The translations under genes and the position numbers were made by a program. Positions 44,331 to 56,160 of a stretch of DNA of 60,000 bases are shown here, piece after piece. How positions within the stretch are numbered: the first letter of the stretch is position 1; each line of letters begins with the position of its first letter. A model generated the notes under the pieces. That model was not told the origin of the DNA. It ran no database searches and saw only the letters and a program-made list of their open reading frames with translations. This DNA comes from Cryptomeria japonica. Its lineage: Eukaryota; Streptophyta; Pinopsida; Cupressales; Cupressaceae. The stretch spans positions 309,475,374 to 309,535,373 of the forward strand of contig NC_081405.1 in NCBI RefSeq assembly GCF_030272615.1. The letters run 5' to 3'.

Positions 44331-46735
44331 GTCCTCTTTATTATTACAATAATTCTCCCCCCTTGCCATCATATTCTCAACACAATTATATTTTATCTTG
44401 GCGCACACCACTTCAGAGGTGTTAATGTCATTCCTAAAGATTATGTTATTCCTCTCCTTCCATATACCCCAAAGGATATGTGTGAAGGAAAGCTTCCATA
44501 AATTTCTTGTGGTCCAATTATTAGTAGTGCACTCTCAGCTTCTGAAATAGTCTTGAATTTCCTCTAGGAAAACTCAATTGAATCCCCATTGTTTAAAAAA
44601 AATAGCCGAGATAGGATGGACATAAGGACAGTGTATAAAAATGTTGTTCACTAATTCCTCATCATTGAGACAAAGATAGCATCTGTTGGGGATGCAGAAA
44701 CCCCTCTTTCTCAAGTTATCAGTAGTAAGAATCTTATTTTGCAAAAGAATCCATAAAAAAGATATTAATTTTAGGAGTTAAACCTGTATTCTAGGCCTTA
44801 GCCCAGCAAGGGCTAGGGTCTTGGGACTGACGTGACATAAGGACAGTAGATGAAACAAAATAAATCCCTAAAGAGGTACCACTCCACACCATATGGTCTT
44901 CCCTTCAGGTTTTTAAGATTGCATGGTTTATCATTAAGTTTACCTACTTTATGTTGGGATTAATAGAGCTGAGCTCAACCCACTTTTGATCTCTCTACTA
45001 ATCAGCAACTTTAACACTGAACTTCTCCTTACAAGTCTAGATGAGCATCTGAGATGCACACTTATTGAGAGGGGCTCCTCCAATCTAGGCATCATCCTAG
45101 AAATACACCTTCACACCATTACCTATGGCCCAGACATTGCCTAAACTAACAATACCTTTACCCTGGATAACACTATTCCAAATAAAATAGCCACTTGGTA
45201 TCTAATTAGAGGCAAGGAAATCTTCTATGGTGGGAACTAGTTGTAAGTACTTAGCCTTCTAGATATCATTCCATTCTTTATTTTCATGATAGATTCTATA
45301 GATTTGTTTGGCCGGAATAGTCTTATTTAAGGTTCTAATATTTCTTAAGCCCATATCCCCCACCTTTTTGGGTTTACAAACTTTTTCCCAGGATATGAGT
45401 GCCACTCTCTTCTTCTCCTCAACCCCAGACCATAGCAAGCCTTTATGAATTTTCTCAATAGCATCAGCAAGTTTTCTAGGGATTTTAAAAGATGGATTTT
45501 TCCAGCTTGACTAAGAAAGGTACCTTTCCATCCAGCCAGCTTCCTACTGAATTTGTCTTTCTTTCGAGGTGTTGAAGAAGAAAATAGAAATTTTCTCCCA
45601 ATTAATCATTTGACCCAAGGTAGAACTATAAGTGTTGAGGAGGTTCTTCATAGTGGACGCTTCTTTGATTAAAGAAGTACCCATTAAGATGGTATCATCA
45701 ACAAATTGCTGGTGGGTACAAGCTCTGAAACCAGAAGAGGGGGAGATTCTGATAAGAATCCCCTGAGAAACAAATTTGCTAATAAATATACCCAGACATT
45801 CAACCAAAATAATGAAGAGAATAGGGGAGATGGGACCCCCCTGCCTAATGCCCCTATAATTTTTGAAGAAGGGATAAGGCATTCCATTCACAATGACAGA
45901 GAAAGAAGGGGTTGAGATAAGTTGATCAATCAGCTAAATAAAACTAGCACAAAATCTAAAAGAACAAAGCACCTTACTCAAGAATCTCCAGTCAACACTG
46001 TCATAGGCTTTTCACAGGTCCAACTTCATCAGGAAGCCTTGTTTCTTTGATTCCACCAGGGAATGTATGTTTTCATGAATAGAAATGATAGAGTCAAGGA
46101 TTTTTTTTTACAGGAACGAATCAACTCTGTTGGGGTGAAATTATCAATGGAAGAATCCTTAGCAGTCTACAAGTAACCACCTTAGAGATAATTTTATAGA
46201 AAGAATTGCATAAGCTTATCAGACAAAACCTATCCATAAAGTCATCCCTAAGGCATTTGGGAATCAAAACTAGAAAAGTAGCATTGAGCTCCTTTAAGAT
46301 AATTCTAGCCCCAAAAAAATCTTGCACACCTTTAACCACATCACTATTGAGGATGTTCCAAAAGGCTTGAAAGGAGAACAACGAAAAGCCATCCAAGCCC
46401 AGGGCTTTATTGCCATCAAAATAAAAAACTGTTTTTTAAGTTCCCCCTCAGAAGGGATGGCCAACAAAGCCTTGTTATAAACATCATCAATGATGGAAGG
46501 AATGTTTTCTAAGAGGGCCCTCTGAGAGTGAACATCGAAACTATAATCCGCCAAGAGAAGAGAAATAAAAATTTCTTGGCTTCCTTCCCAATCTCATCGT
46601 CCTTCCTAGTTTCAATTCCCTCAACTCTCAACTTAGAGATCCTATTTGTAGCCTTATATTTCATAGCATTCATATGGAAGAACCTAGTGTTTCTATCCCT
46701 AGCTTTAAGCAGTAGAGATATAGACCTAGTTTCAA
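44331..46735 (-). pseudogene. LINE-2 ORF2: reverse transcriptase and zf-RVT (5'-truncated)
   Basis: Begins at DRNTRFFHMNA near 46700. RT motifs include LKELNATFLVLIPK (46300), FCLISLCNSFYKIISKVV, RQGGPISPILFIILVECLG near 45840 and the catalytic box FVDDTILMG near 45690. A poly-T run at 46107 (plus strand) and many stops break it. After the thumb region a zf-RVT-like part follows (IHCPYVHPI; FTHILWGIWKERNNIIFRN). The endonuclease is missing, as expected for 5' truncation. Confidence 0.82.
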
Positions 46736-46744
46736 TTCCCTATT

Positions 46745-48333
46745 GTTACTTGGGAAGTATTTGGCTTTCAAAATTTTAGTCCAGTCCTTTTGTTCCTCAT
46801 TTAATTGCCAGTCTATTTTAGAAATAAGAGCTTTATTAAAAGTTTTAATCTTCCTTTTTCCCAACCTTCCACAATTCCAGGGTCTGCACACTTTACCCCA
46901 GGATACAAAGGAAATTTTTATTTTTTCTTCCATACCCGACCATAGGAACCTTCTTTGGATCCTTTCAATTTTTTTAGTAACCACCCCAGGTATCTTGAAT
47001 AGAGGTAATAAATGGGCATATTTTGAAGGCAATATTTAACAAGTTGTGTCTTGCCTACCAAGTTGAAAAGTTTCCCTTTCCAGTTAGCTAACTTCTTTTG
47101 AAATCTCTCAAGCAAGCCATTATAGAAATTCAGATTAGGACTTTTTGAGACAAAGGGCAAACCAAGATAAGAGCCTAGGAGGGTGGCAATTTGGCAACCA
47201 AGAATGGAGGATATTTTGGCTTTAAGGGTGGGTTTGATATTTAAAAAAAATAGTTTTCTCTTGACAAAGTTTATGTGTTGTCCTAAGATGATAGCATATC
47301 TATCCAAGGTCTTTTTCCATTTCTTTTCCTTAGAGATAAAAGATTCACCAAAGATGATGGTATCATCAACAAATTGTTGATGGGTGGTAGGGATTAGGGA
47401 TGAAGAATCTTTAAAACTTTGTAGAGAACAGTCATATCTTAGCTTTTCAATATTTCTCCCTAGCACTTCAACAACTATGATGAAGAGATATAGGGATAGG
47501 GGTTCACCCTATCTTAGTCCTTTGTCATAGGAAAAGTACCCCTTGGGGAAGCCATTAAGGAGGATTATGAACTTAGGGGTGTAGACACATTTATCAATCA
47601 AATCTAAGAATCTAGCCTTAAACCCATATCTCTCTAGGACTTCAAGGAGAAATTCCCAGGACACTCTATCATAGGCTTTAGAAATATCTAGTTTGAAAGC
47701 CATCAAAGGTTTCTTGCTACTATCCATGCAATGAACCAGATCATGGGCCACCATGACTACATCTAAAATGTGCCTTCCTTCCACAAAACCTTTCTGTTGC
47801 TTGGAGATCATTTTATGAAGAAGATTTTTTATTCTATTGACCATGGTTTTGGAGATAATTTTGTAAACAATGTTACATAAACTGAAAGGCCTAAAATCCT
47901 TGGTGGAGATAGTATTATCATTCTTTGGAATTAAGGCAACAAAATTGGCATTTAGTTGTTTAAGGAGGTTACCTATTCTGAAGAAGTCTCTAATGGAATT
48001 GAATAAGTCACTCCCGACTGTATCCCAGAAGTCTTGAAAAAAGATAGTCGGAAATCCATAAGGGCCAGGGGCCTTATTGGGAGAGAAGGAGAAAAGAGAA
48101 TTCTTCACCTCCTACATTTTAACTCTTTTGTTGAGGTCCAGGAGATCTGAATCCTCAATAACTCTAGGTATTACATCCAACATGTTGTTCATATCCCGAT
48201 TTTCCCCATGAATCAGAAATTGATTAGGTTCAAAAGAGTTAATGAGAAGGGTAGCCATATCCTCTTCATCCTCCACCTTGGTTCCATCTTCTCTCAAAAG
48301 ATATCTAACTTTATTTCGACTTCTATGTTTCAA
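46745..48333 (-). pseudogene. LINE-1 ORF2: reverse transcriptase
   Basis: Two long open stretches. The first (48108-47509) reads NKAPGPYGFPTIFFQDFWD, LNANFVALIPK, FRPFSLCNIVYKIISKTMVN and FKLDISKAYDRVSWEFLLEV with the first catalytic Asp. After a TAG comes GEPLSLYLFIIV, HQQFVDDTIIFGE (catalytic Asp pair) and GSYLGLPFVSKSPN. The thumb ends IERIQRRFLWSGMEEK and KILKAKYFPSNN, where the LINE-2 insertion starts. The RT core is nearly intact apart from the TAG near 47510. Confidence 0.87.
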
Positions 48334-48339
48334 AGTGGA

Positions 48340-49556
48340 TTGATGGAGAAACTTTGTATTCTTATCCCCTTCCTTTAGACACTAGAGCCTTGAATTCTAT
48401 TTCCATAATAGTTCTTCTTTTCGGTTGAGAATATACCACTGATTTCTCATAGCCAGTTCCTCCTTAGAGTCCTCCACATCTTGTTGTTCTTCCATTTTAG
48501 TTTGGATGGCCTGTATTTCATTAATTATGTTCTTCGTTTTATCAAATATATTACCGAAGGAATACATATTCCAACCCTTGACTCTTTCTTTCAGGATCTT
48601 AAGTTTTTGGGTAATTTTAAACATCAATGTGCCCTCAACAAGAGTGTTCCACCATTCTTCAACTAGAATTGTGAAATCTTTATGTTGAGCCCACATCATT
48701 TCATACCTAAAAGGGTATGGCTTTATAATCTCAGGATTGTCCAATAGTAAGAGGATAGTACTATGGTTGGATCTGGAGTGAGGAGATGACCCTAGATAGA
48801 AGGAATCAAGGCAATTCAAATTGGAGGAGATCAACACTCTATCAAGTCTTACCTGAATTAAATGGTCCCCTTGTCTTCTATTGGTCAAGGTAAATTTTGA
48901 CCCATTGAGAGGGATGTCCAAGAGGCTAGAGGAGAAGATGAAATCAACCAGCTCATTCATACTATCCGAGAAGTATTTATTTCCACCAGCTTTCTCTGAG
49001 GGGTAAAGCAGGGAGTTCAAATCTCCAGCAATCATCCATAACTCATCAACTCTATTTTCAATTTGTAAATTTATGGATCTCCATAAGTTGGCCCTAATAT
49101 TGTGGACATTTTAGGCATAAAAATTAACCAGAAGCCATTGTAAGTCTGACTTAATGTTTCTCATTTTGACAATAAGGGATATCCTTTTAGAAGAAACCAC
49201 AGTTTCTTCAAACAGGTTGGGATTCCAAAGGGTAGCAATTTCCCCTGAGGCCCCTTCAGAGTCACTATTCACGAAGTGAGCCGAGGGCTAGAAAGAGTTA
49301 ATGGATTTTGAAAATTATCCTTATTCATCTTAGTTTCTTGAATCATAAGAATATCCACCTTTTGTTCCAATAACTTACATTTTAGCATATGTTGTTTCAA
49401 TGGGTTGTTAAGGCCCTTAACATTGTAGGAGATGAAAATCATGGAAAAATAAGTCTTAAGAACCCTACTCACCTAAATAGGGGATAAACCCATCAACTTT
49501 GGGTCAATTCCTCTTTTTCTTGTTTTCTGGGAGTCCATCCAAGGTTTCCTTCTTTC
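48340..49556 (-). pseudogene. LINE-1 ORF2: endonuclease (EEP type)
   Basis: Starts MIFISYNVKGLNNPLKQHML near 49440, with LLEQKVDILMIQETKMNKDN carrying the catalytic Glu. A broken part follows, then from 49035 MIAGDLNSLLYPSEKAGGNK (Asp/Asn pair), LDRVLISSNL and SPHSRSNHSTILLLL (final Ser-x-His block). The endonuclease nicks target DNA for priming. The catalytic set Glu, Asp, Asn, His is visible; stops lie between 49270 and 49040. Confidence 0.87.
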
Positions 49557-49561
49557 CTATT
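49557..49561. repeat. Target-site duplication CTATT (left)
   Basis: CTATT lies at the junction of LINE-1 sequence with the element edge TGTTAGTGAACGG. The second copy is at 54485-54489. Taking out the segment rejoins LINE-1 to match the LINE-3 copy at 59130-59170. Confidence 0.8.
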
Positions 49562-52500
49562 TGTTAGTGAACGGATTTGGTATTTCTTTCAATTGAATTG
49601 ATTCTAAGCTCTATTACCCCTTTTTGAAAGACAAAAGTTCAACTAAACAACTGGGTAAGTGTGACATACATCACTTCCCTCTAAATTTTAGATAGGTACA
49701 ACTCCCTCCATTAGCTATTCAGGGAATAATCTAACTAAATAAACTGATATGCTTTTAACCTGAAAGCACGTAAGGCTGCCTACTTCATTCTTAGATATGA
49801 GGCCAGGTAATATGTAAAATATTTCAGGATAACTTTCTACAAGATGCTTCGCCATGAAAATCAGAAGTAATCAAAGCAAAGTTCAATAACACTGATTTCA
49901 GCACTTCTTAAAAATAAATAAGAGAAGCAAAGTCTCTTTTCAAGTAAATATGTTTCTAAACAACACAGAAAGAAGCACTAGATTAATAACCACATCCACC
50001 ATCAGAAAGGTAATCACAAAATTTTTTATTAGATTAATAGTTGCAAAGAGATACTACTCCACGGATTCAAAACTCAAAGATTTTCCACCTCAAAATGCAT
50101 ATGATCTTTATATATGTATTTCATGCAACAAAGACATAACAATACACGCATAAGTTTTTTTCCAATTTCAGATTCTGAAAAACTAATCACTTCCTTCAGA
50201 CAAAGCCAAAACTTCTAAAAATCTAAGTATACTGTTCTAACCCCTTTCTCTATATATCTTCATCTAATTTATAATAGTTGTTTAAAGAACAGAGGTCTCC
50301 CTCAAAAACCAACCTCCTCTGGAACAGTTATAAAAACCAACAGATTATTTAGCGGACATATGTCCCGAAGTCATTGCAAGGTTATGAAAAGCATATAAAA
50401 TAAAAACAAAGCATAAGCATCATGTTATGCCTCATCTCCATCGTCATCCTCTCCTCCACTTTTTGGGGCATGGTGGGCAGTTGCAAGCTCCTGAATTATA
50501 GACTGAATCGGATTTTTCATGGCATTGATCTTTTCTTTTACAGCTTCCTTCTCCCACCTGTGTTTCACCATTTTCTCAGCATGCTTAGGTAACTGATCAT
50601 TACCAATGAACGTCATGGACTCAATTCCAGCGAATTATGTTATATCTTTGGAAGTAAAGTTGCCTTCGGCCTTAACTTTATCCATGTCCAGCCTAAATGC
50701 CTTTACTGCGTCTTGTGTGTTCAGCCCACAAAGTCCCAGTTGCCAATCATGGTCTGGGTTAACCACTTTATTGTCATTGACCACGCAACATTGAAGTTCC
50801 TTAAGCTTGTAAACAGAGGCCTTGGCATCAGAAATCACAGACTTGAATGTAATTACCGGTCACGCTATAGTTTTCTTCAATACAAAGAGTCAGCACTCAT
50901 TAGTTACCAATTTAATTGAATTTTCTGCTAAAAACTTTGTCGCTCCGTATTTTCTATCTTGGTGAGCATGGGTAATACATTTTCCCATTTATACTCTTCC
51001 TTTTCCCATGGCACAATCTGATTTTGAATCTCCGCAGTGAGGTTTTGCATTTCATCGCATAGCTTTCTAGAGTCTGTAATATATTTTTCGCCATCTCTAA
51101 TCACTCCTTCAATCCATTTCTCTACGGCCCCTGTGATGCTCTTGGCTCACTGAACTTGATTCATTAGTTTCTTATTCTCTGGTGAAGTAGGGTCAAAACT
51201 TTTTGAAGGATGCAATATGGGAAATGCTCCAAAACAACCTATGCTATCAATGAATTGAGCTAGAATCTTGATATGCCATTTCAGTTCTCTTTTCTCTTGT
51301 GCATCTTTTTCTGACCAGGTGAGCATCTTCTTAGCCATCACTTTGAAAAAGTGGTTATCAGAGTCCTTGCTCATGTTCCTGAGATCCACTTTGGTGACCT
51401 CAAAATCCTCTGCATTTATTCCTTATTCTTATCTTTGGGCTTATAGGAAGCAATTTCAGCAACCCACCTCCTGGTCTTTTCATCAGCACCCAATCTGGCA
51501 GTTGTTTTGAACTTCTTCTGCTTGGGACCCTTCTCCATGTATTTGACCACCATGTCTTGAATTGGGATGGACACTGGGATGAAGCTCCATTTCTTGCTTT
51601 TAGAAGTAGTTAACCATTTGGGAGTTTTACATGAATTAGTTGTTCTTCCAGTTACTTTAGATGGGGGTGTCATGGCTACAATGATTGCATGAGAATCCAT
51701 GGTGTTGCCAATGTCACTATCAAAGTCCTCAACTTCAAAAATCTGAGTATCAAGGATCTTGCCTTTTACCTCTGTGTCTTTGACCTGGTCCATTTTCCTC
51801 TATGCAACACTCTGTGACCTTGTATATCAAGGGGGAGGAAAGTTAAAAGCAGGATTAGGCTCGTGCTTTGTGTGAGATGACTTCTTATTTTTACCTGCAT
51901 AAACAGGCATAGAAGTGGGGTTAGAAAAACATTTTGGGGAACGTAGAGAAACCACATTATCTCTTGTAGGATCAATGTTGATGCCTAATTTCATTGTTCT
52001 TTTCTTATTAACCCAATTTGTGGTTCTCTCCAAGACTCTCTTTGTTTTGAGTTGTATATCATCCTCTTCTTCCACATCCCAATTAATGCAGGACGTTTTG
52101 GGTTCAGTTTCGTCTAGATATCCAGGTTCAAAAAGCTCTAGATAATCCTCTTCGATCCCACTTATATCAAGTTTCACCTACAGTGAAACTACCTGTTCTA
52201 GAACCATTCTCATATTTTCTCTTTTGAACACTTCAAGCTCATCATAACAAGCTTCCCAAAAGTCCTCCAAGTGTGGGATAGGAAGGTGCGGCATCAAACC
52301 AAGACTCCATGAGAAACCTTCATTATCAAAGCCCTTCCTTTCATGATACAATGGAAAATTAAAATTCTTGAAGTCAGATCCTATGCTCAACGCATCTGAC
52401 ATTGAACTACAAGATAAAATGCTCAATTGAACAAGAAAATGATCCTCCCATTTATCTGTGGGTTGATCTTTTTTAATTACGGTAGACAATTGTCTACAGA

Positions 52501-54484
52501 TCTCAGCAAGGACAAAACAATTTGAACAAAAACAAGGAAGTTTGAAAGGCTCTTCTTCAAAACCACCTATCCTTATATAACAAAAATGAGGAAACTGAAC
52601 AAAGAAACTACCATATCTTTTCACTAAGGCTCGAGCATCTTTAGGCATCCTTTTAGGTTTCATGTTCTTCAATTCATAACACAAGTCTTCCAGGAAAGCA
52701 TTATGTACTCTCCTAAAATATTGCAATTCATTATCTTTTTGGAACATGGGGTAAAAGTTGTATATAGAAACATCCCCTTCAACAAGTTGCCTAGGAATTC
52801 CCATTATTTCTTTAACACATGCCAGGATATATATCAAATACGAGGACATAAAGAAATTTTGCTTGAACTTCTTTGCCATGCTCAGTTGTTCCCTCATAGA
52901 GTCAGCAATAAGCTCTACCCAGTCAAGGTACCACTTTCCTTCCAACACCAGTTGCACATTATAATAAATCTAGTCATCAAATCTGTAGGCCTCAGCTAAA
53001 CATCTAACTCGATGTAACAATAACATAACATCATGGATGTGGGGAAGCATGTGATTTTTGTTGGGATATTTAGGTAAGCTTGAGCCACCCCTCTAAGGAA
53101 CTTTCAACCAATGCTTCGCTATATTGTTCCAATGTCCAGTTTTATCTGCATTGAACTCAATGACTGATTGGGCGAGAGAAAAATTCAAGAACTTCTAATC
53201 AGGCAATTTGAAAATAGAAGAAATGACTTCCTTGTTAATCACGAGGAGGGTTTCACCATTATCTCTCTTGATAGTTTCAGAAAAAGGATCATATCTTGCA
53301 ATGCACTCCCTAACTAATTCTGGGCAAGGAATAGCAGGAGGAAAGGCTGCCACCTCTACGAGGCCACTACTTAGAATTTCTAAACCAAAAGAACCGTCAA
53401 TTCCTTTAAACACCCTTTCCTTCAAGACCTCTAAATTCTCTCCTTTCAGGTCTATGTCACTGACAATGGGTTCTATGCAAGCAAGACAAAAAATATTTTT
53501 GAAATGGTGCAGAGTGGAATTCATAATTCATAAATAACAACCCTTATTTCTCCCAGTAAATTTTATTACGAGAGAGAAAAACAGCTAAAAATCACTGGAG
53601 AAGATAGGAATCAAAAATCACCTTCACAGTTGAAACCAATTGAATGATTACCAACAGACAAACCTTCTATCAAACACTTTGTAGCAATGAAGAACAAGTT
53701 TCAAAATTTAATCACTTCATACCTTATAGCAAATGAAGTGATTAAAGTTCATTTACTGCATTAATTTCTCCTGTCAACTCAAATGTGTCGAGCATTGGGA
53801 TTTGACATCAGGTGTGTGTATTGAATGCATGGCGGCATTTTCGTGGTAACTGTCAATTCCCAAAAATGATTACTTGCCTTCAAAAATTGGCCAGTTAACG
53901 TCACCCAAGATATGGTTCAATCTTCATCATACTTAGCAATAAATGTGCCATCATGTTGTTTAGTCCATGGGACCCACCTGATTTGAATATGCATGAACAA
54001 TTTGAACTGACTTCATGAGGGTTCAGGTAGTTCAAAGCATACGCTGTGCCAAGGAAATTTACTTTGAAAAGATTAACTTTGTTAATTGCTGCTGGCCTTT
54101 TGAACTTTATCGAACATGTTGAACATCACTGAACTATTTGAACTAGGTTCAAACAGTTCATGATCTGGAGAAAGAGGATATGAAACATCATCTATGACCG
54201 TGAAATAGAACTGCTACAAAACACTTGAGTGAACGTTAGCATGAAAACATTTTAGACACAACTTAGAACCTGCGGTACCTAAATGAACATTATGAACTCT
54301 TTTCAAAATGGTTCAAGGGGTTCATTAGGTTGAAACAAACCATTGAAACTTAATGCTACGGATTAAGAGATGATTTACAAGCGGATTAAGGATTGAACCA
54401 AGGAATTTTTAACAAGATAAAAACTCAAATAAAATTTAGTAAGGCGACTTAATCTTCTTATGAGGGACGAATGACAAGGTAACA
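49562..54484 (-). mobile_element. Uncharacterised 4.9 kb element with TGTTA...TAACA ends
   Basis: Flanked by CTATT duplications and inserted at the ORF1-ORF2 border of LINE-1. No long terminal repeats are visible between its left 860 bp and right 960 bp; terminal inversion is only TGTTA/TAACA. It holds one decayed ORF of about 1,030 codons (53524-50425) with 5' and 3' flanks of gene-like length. No transposase, RT, integrase, Rep or helicase motif was seen. The insertion is well defined by comparison with LINE-3; its class is open. Confidence 0.72.
50425..53524 (-). pseudogene. Large uncharacterised ORF of the 4.9 kb element (copy C)
   Basis: ATG at 53524, end TAA at 50427-50425. One frame holds from 53524 to about 51416, interrupted only by stops (TAG, TGA), then shifts twice. 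N-terminal block: CIARYDPFSETIKRDNGETL and VINKEVISSIFKLPD, an opening motif of sense V-x-I-x-x-x-x-I-x-x-I-x-x-LP. Middle (52957-52178, 259 codons open): helical, with LVLEGKWYLDWVELIADSMR and a Cys-rich piece LPCFCSNCFVLAEIC. Linker: acidic and basic, KRVLERTTNWVNKKRTMKLG. C-terminal part: helical and charged (KAEGNFTSKDIT, HAEKMVKHRWEKEAVKEKIN), ending SGGEDDDGDEA. Family unknown to me. The layout (globular N terminus, charged linker, coiled coil, acidic end) parallels LINE ORF3 copies A and B. Confidence 0.65.
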
Positions 54485-54489
54485 CTATT
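54485..54489. repeat. Target-site duplication CTATT (right)
   Basis: Matches 49557-49561, at the LINE-1 ORF1 side. Confidence 0.8.
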
Positions 54490-56065
54490 GCTACCTTCTG
54501 TTCCACTTCCTTCTGTCTAGAGTCTTTGTTAGATGGTCAACCCACTTTAATGTTTCCCCCCACATCAACTTTCTTCTTCTTCTTTTTCTTCTTCTTCTTC
54601 TTGATAGGCACTTATTCCCATCCATTATTATTATTCTTTTCATGCCTCTCAGACTAGAGTTTTGTCTTGGTTTGCGGAGGAGTAGCAGAAAAACCCAACA
54701 TTTATAAGTTTTCTTTGAGGTTACCAAAACCACCATTGAAAATTTTCTTGGGAGTCACCGTCATTGTATTCCTCACTTTCAATCGTAAGTCAGATGAGCT
54801 AGGGGGAACATTTTCCTTAGGTATAGTTTCATTTTTCTTTTTAACTTTTGTACTCTAATCTTTGCATTCTGGTTGATTTAAGTCAATGACAATCTCATTA
54901 GTAGCTTGGGGATTCAAACTAAGACGCTCCTCAAGGGAGAGAGGATGAGATGGACCCACCATAGGTAACTCAACACTAGAGGTATAAGTTGAAAGGTCAT
55001 CCACACTCTTCTTCTTATCATTGTACAAAGTAGCCACAATCACCTCTTGCGAGAGTGCTACCACTTTTTGAGGGTCTTCTCCTAGGGAAGATTCTCCCTT
55101 TGAATCATTATTAGCATGAGGTGGTTCCTCCTTATTTGTGTTCTCCATCTAATGAGTCTTATCAAAGTTAGTGAGAAACTGTTGTTTCTTGTTTATGTTC
55201 CTTTTACATGTCGAGCTCAGATGACCATATCTTCCATAGTTTTGATAGAAGGATTTTGCGTCTCATATTCTATCTATTGAACCAAAGATCCAAGTCTAGA
55301 ATACAGAGTAATTTTGGTGGGTAAGACCATATTATTGGTCACATTAAGACAGACCTATGCAAACAAAAGTCTAGATTTTCTTTGTGTTATACTATCAATA
55401 GCCAGGTACATACCAAATGAGTTCACACTCCCTTTAAGGATATCAATGTTCCAAAATTCCAAAGGGAGTCCTAGCAGGTGAATCCAAGTCAGAGCCATAG
55501 CATCCAGATAAGAACAAGGGTCGAGGTTCGGTTTCCATTTACACAACGAGAGGTAGTTCAAGGATCCAAAGACCCAGGAACCCTCCATGAGAACATGAGT
55601 CAAGTTAGGTCGATTTATGAATATGAAGAGGAACAATCCATTGGCCATGGCACTAGATGAGACACTCCCTTTCAACTTCTAGTTAGAGGATACCCATTTC
55701 TTCAAAAGTTCCAGAGCTAGTCAAAAAGCCATAAACTTCCCCACTAGGGATAGTATTAGTTCAACAATAGATTTGTTGACAAAATAATATGATACTTCAA
55801 CTTTATTTTCGCTGGCAACACACATAGTCAGTGGAGATGGGCCTTCTGGTATTTTCACCATTTTTGCACGGCAATCACCTCTTAGTTTATTTGCATCAGT
55901 CTGTGATTCAAGTTCTACAAAGAAATCATGATAGTACTGAGGAATAGAGGGATGATAGGACGATTCTGCCACTAGAGGGTCTTCCAGAAGAGAAGAACCA
56001 ACACATGGGTCAAAAGTATGGCAGCTCAACCACAACCCTCCAGGAGGGAAAAGCCACAAGATCAC
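54490..56065 (-). pseudogene. LINE-1 ORF1 (DUF4283 with zinc knuckle)
   Basis: ORF1 binds element RNA. The minus strand reads IVELILSLVGKFMAF, LKGSVSSSAMANGLFLFIFI, WIHLLGLPLEFWNIDILKGS (DUF4283 core) and a zinc knuckle FYQNYGRYGHLSSTC in which the first two Cys are Tyr. An acidic tail (55148-54855, VIVATLYNDKKKSVDDL) and a Lys run (about 54600-54570) follow. It ends at the insertion site of the 4.9 kb element. Multiple stops. It matches LINE-3 ORF1 (57786 onward) block by block. Confidence 0.82.
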
Positions 56066-56160
56066 AAGGAGATGGTAGGGGACCGGGTACAGGAGACACT
56101 AGGAAGTCAAGTTCCCACCATTACAATTGTAGAGAAGAGCCTTGATGTTGAGGGTGCTTA

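Larger units (their letters stand above)
35342..46735 (-). mobile_element. LINE-2: 5'-truncated LINE inserted in LINE-1
   Basis: Starts in mid-ORF2 (about 46735, near DRNTRFFHMNA) and ends with a poly-A run (T9 on the plus strand at 35340-35348). It contains RT, zf-RVT, RNase H and ORF3 copy B, and is split by the copia element at 36173-42465. Without the copia it is about 5.1 kb. AATAGGGAA at 46736-46744 and AATGAGGAA at 35333-35341 (minus-strand sense) are a candidate target duplication with two changes. 5' truncation plus a poly-A tail is what target-primed reverse transcription leaves. Confidence 0.75.
31330..56160 (-). mobile_element. LINE-1: long LINE opened by two large insertions
   Basis: Minus-strand order is ORF1 (DUF4283), endonuclease and RT (ORF2, first half), then after the LINE-2 insertion the ORF2 end with RNase H, then ORF3. 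Without insertions it would be about 8.5 kb. Break one (49557/54489) lies at the ORF1-ORF2 border. Break two (46736-46744 / 35333-35341) lies between RT and the zf-RVT-like region, and the protein sense rejoins there (KYFPSNN on one side, EKFINQEELPMGS on the other). The 3' end near 31330 is A-rich (AATAAGAAAAAGAAA) but not certain; the 5' end is nominal. Confidence 0.7.

Noticed and set aside
49562-54484. Reading the 4.9 kb element as an ordinary LTR retrotransposon
   Set aside because: The two ends were compared by eye and share no long repeat, no primer site follows the edge, and there is no pol. Only the termini and 5-bp duplication are LTR-like.
54540-54610. Lys-rich run as a separate nuclear protein
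   Set aside because: It is the basic tail of LINE-1 ORF1, matched by the Lys run at 59070-59090 in LINE-3.
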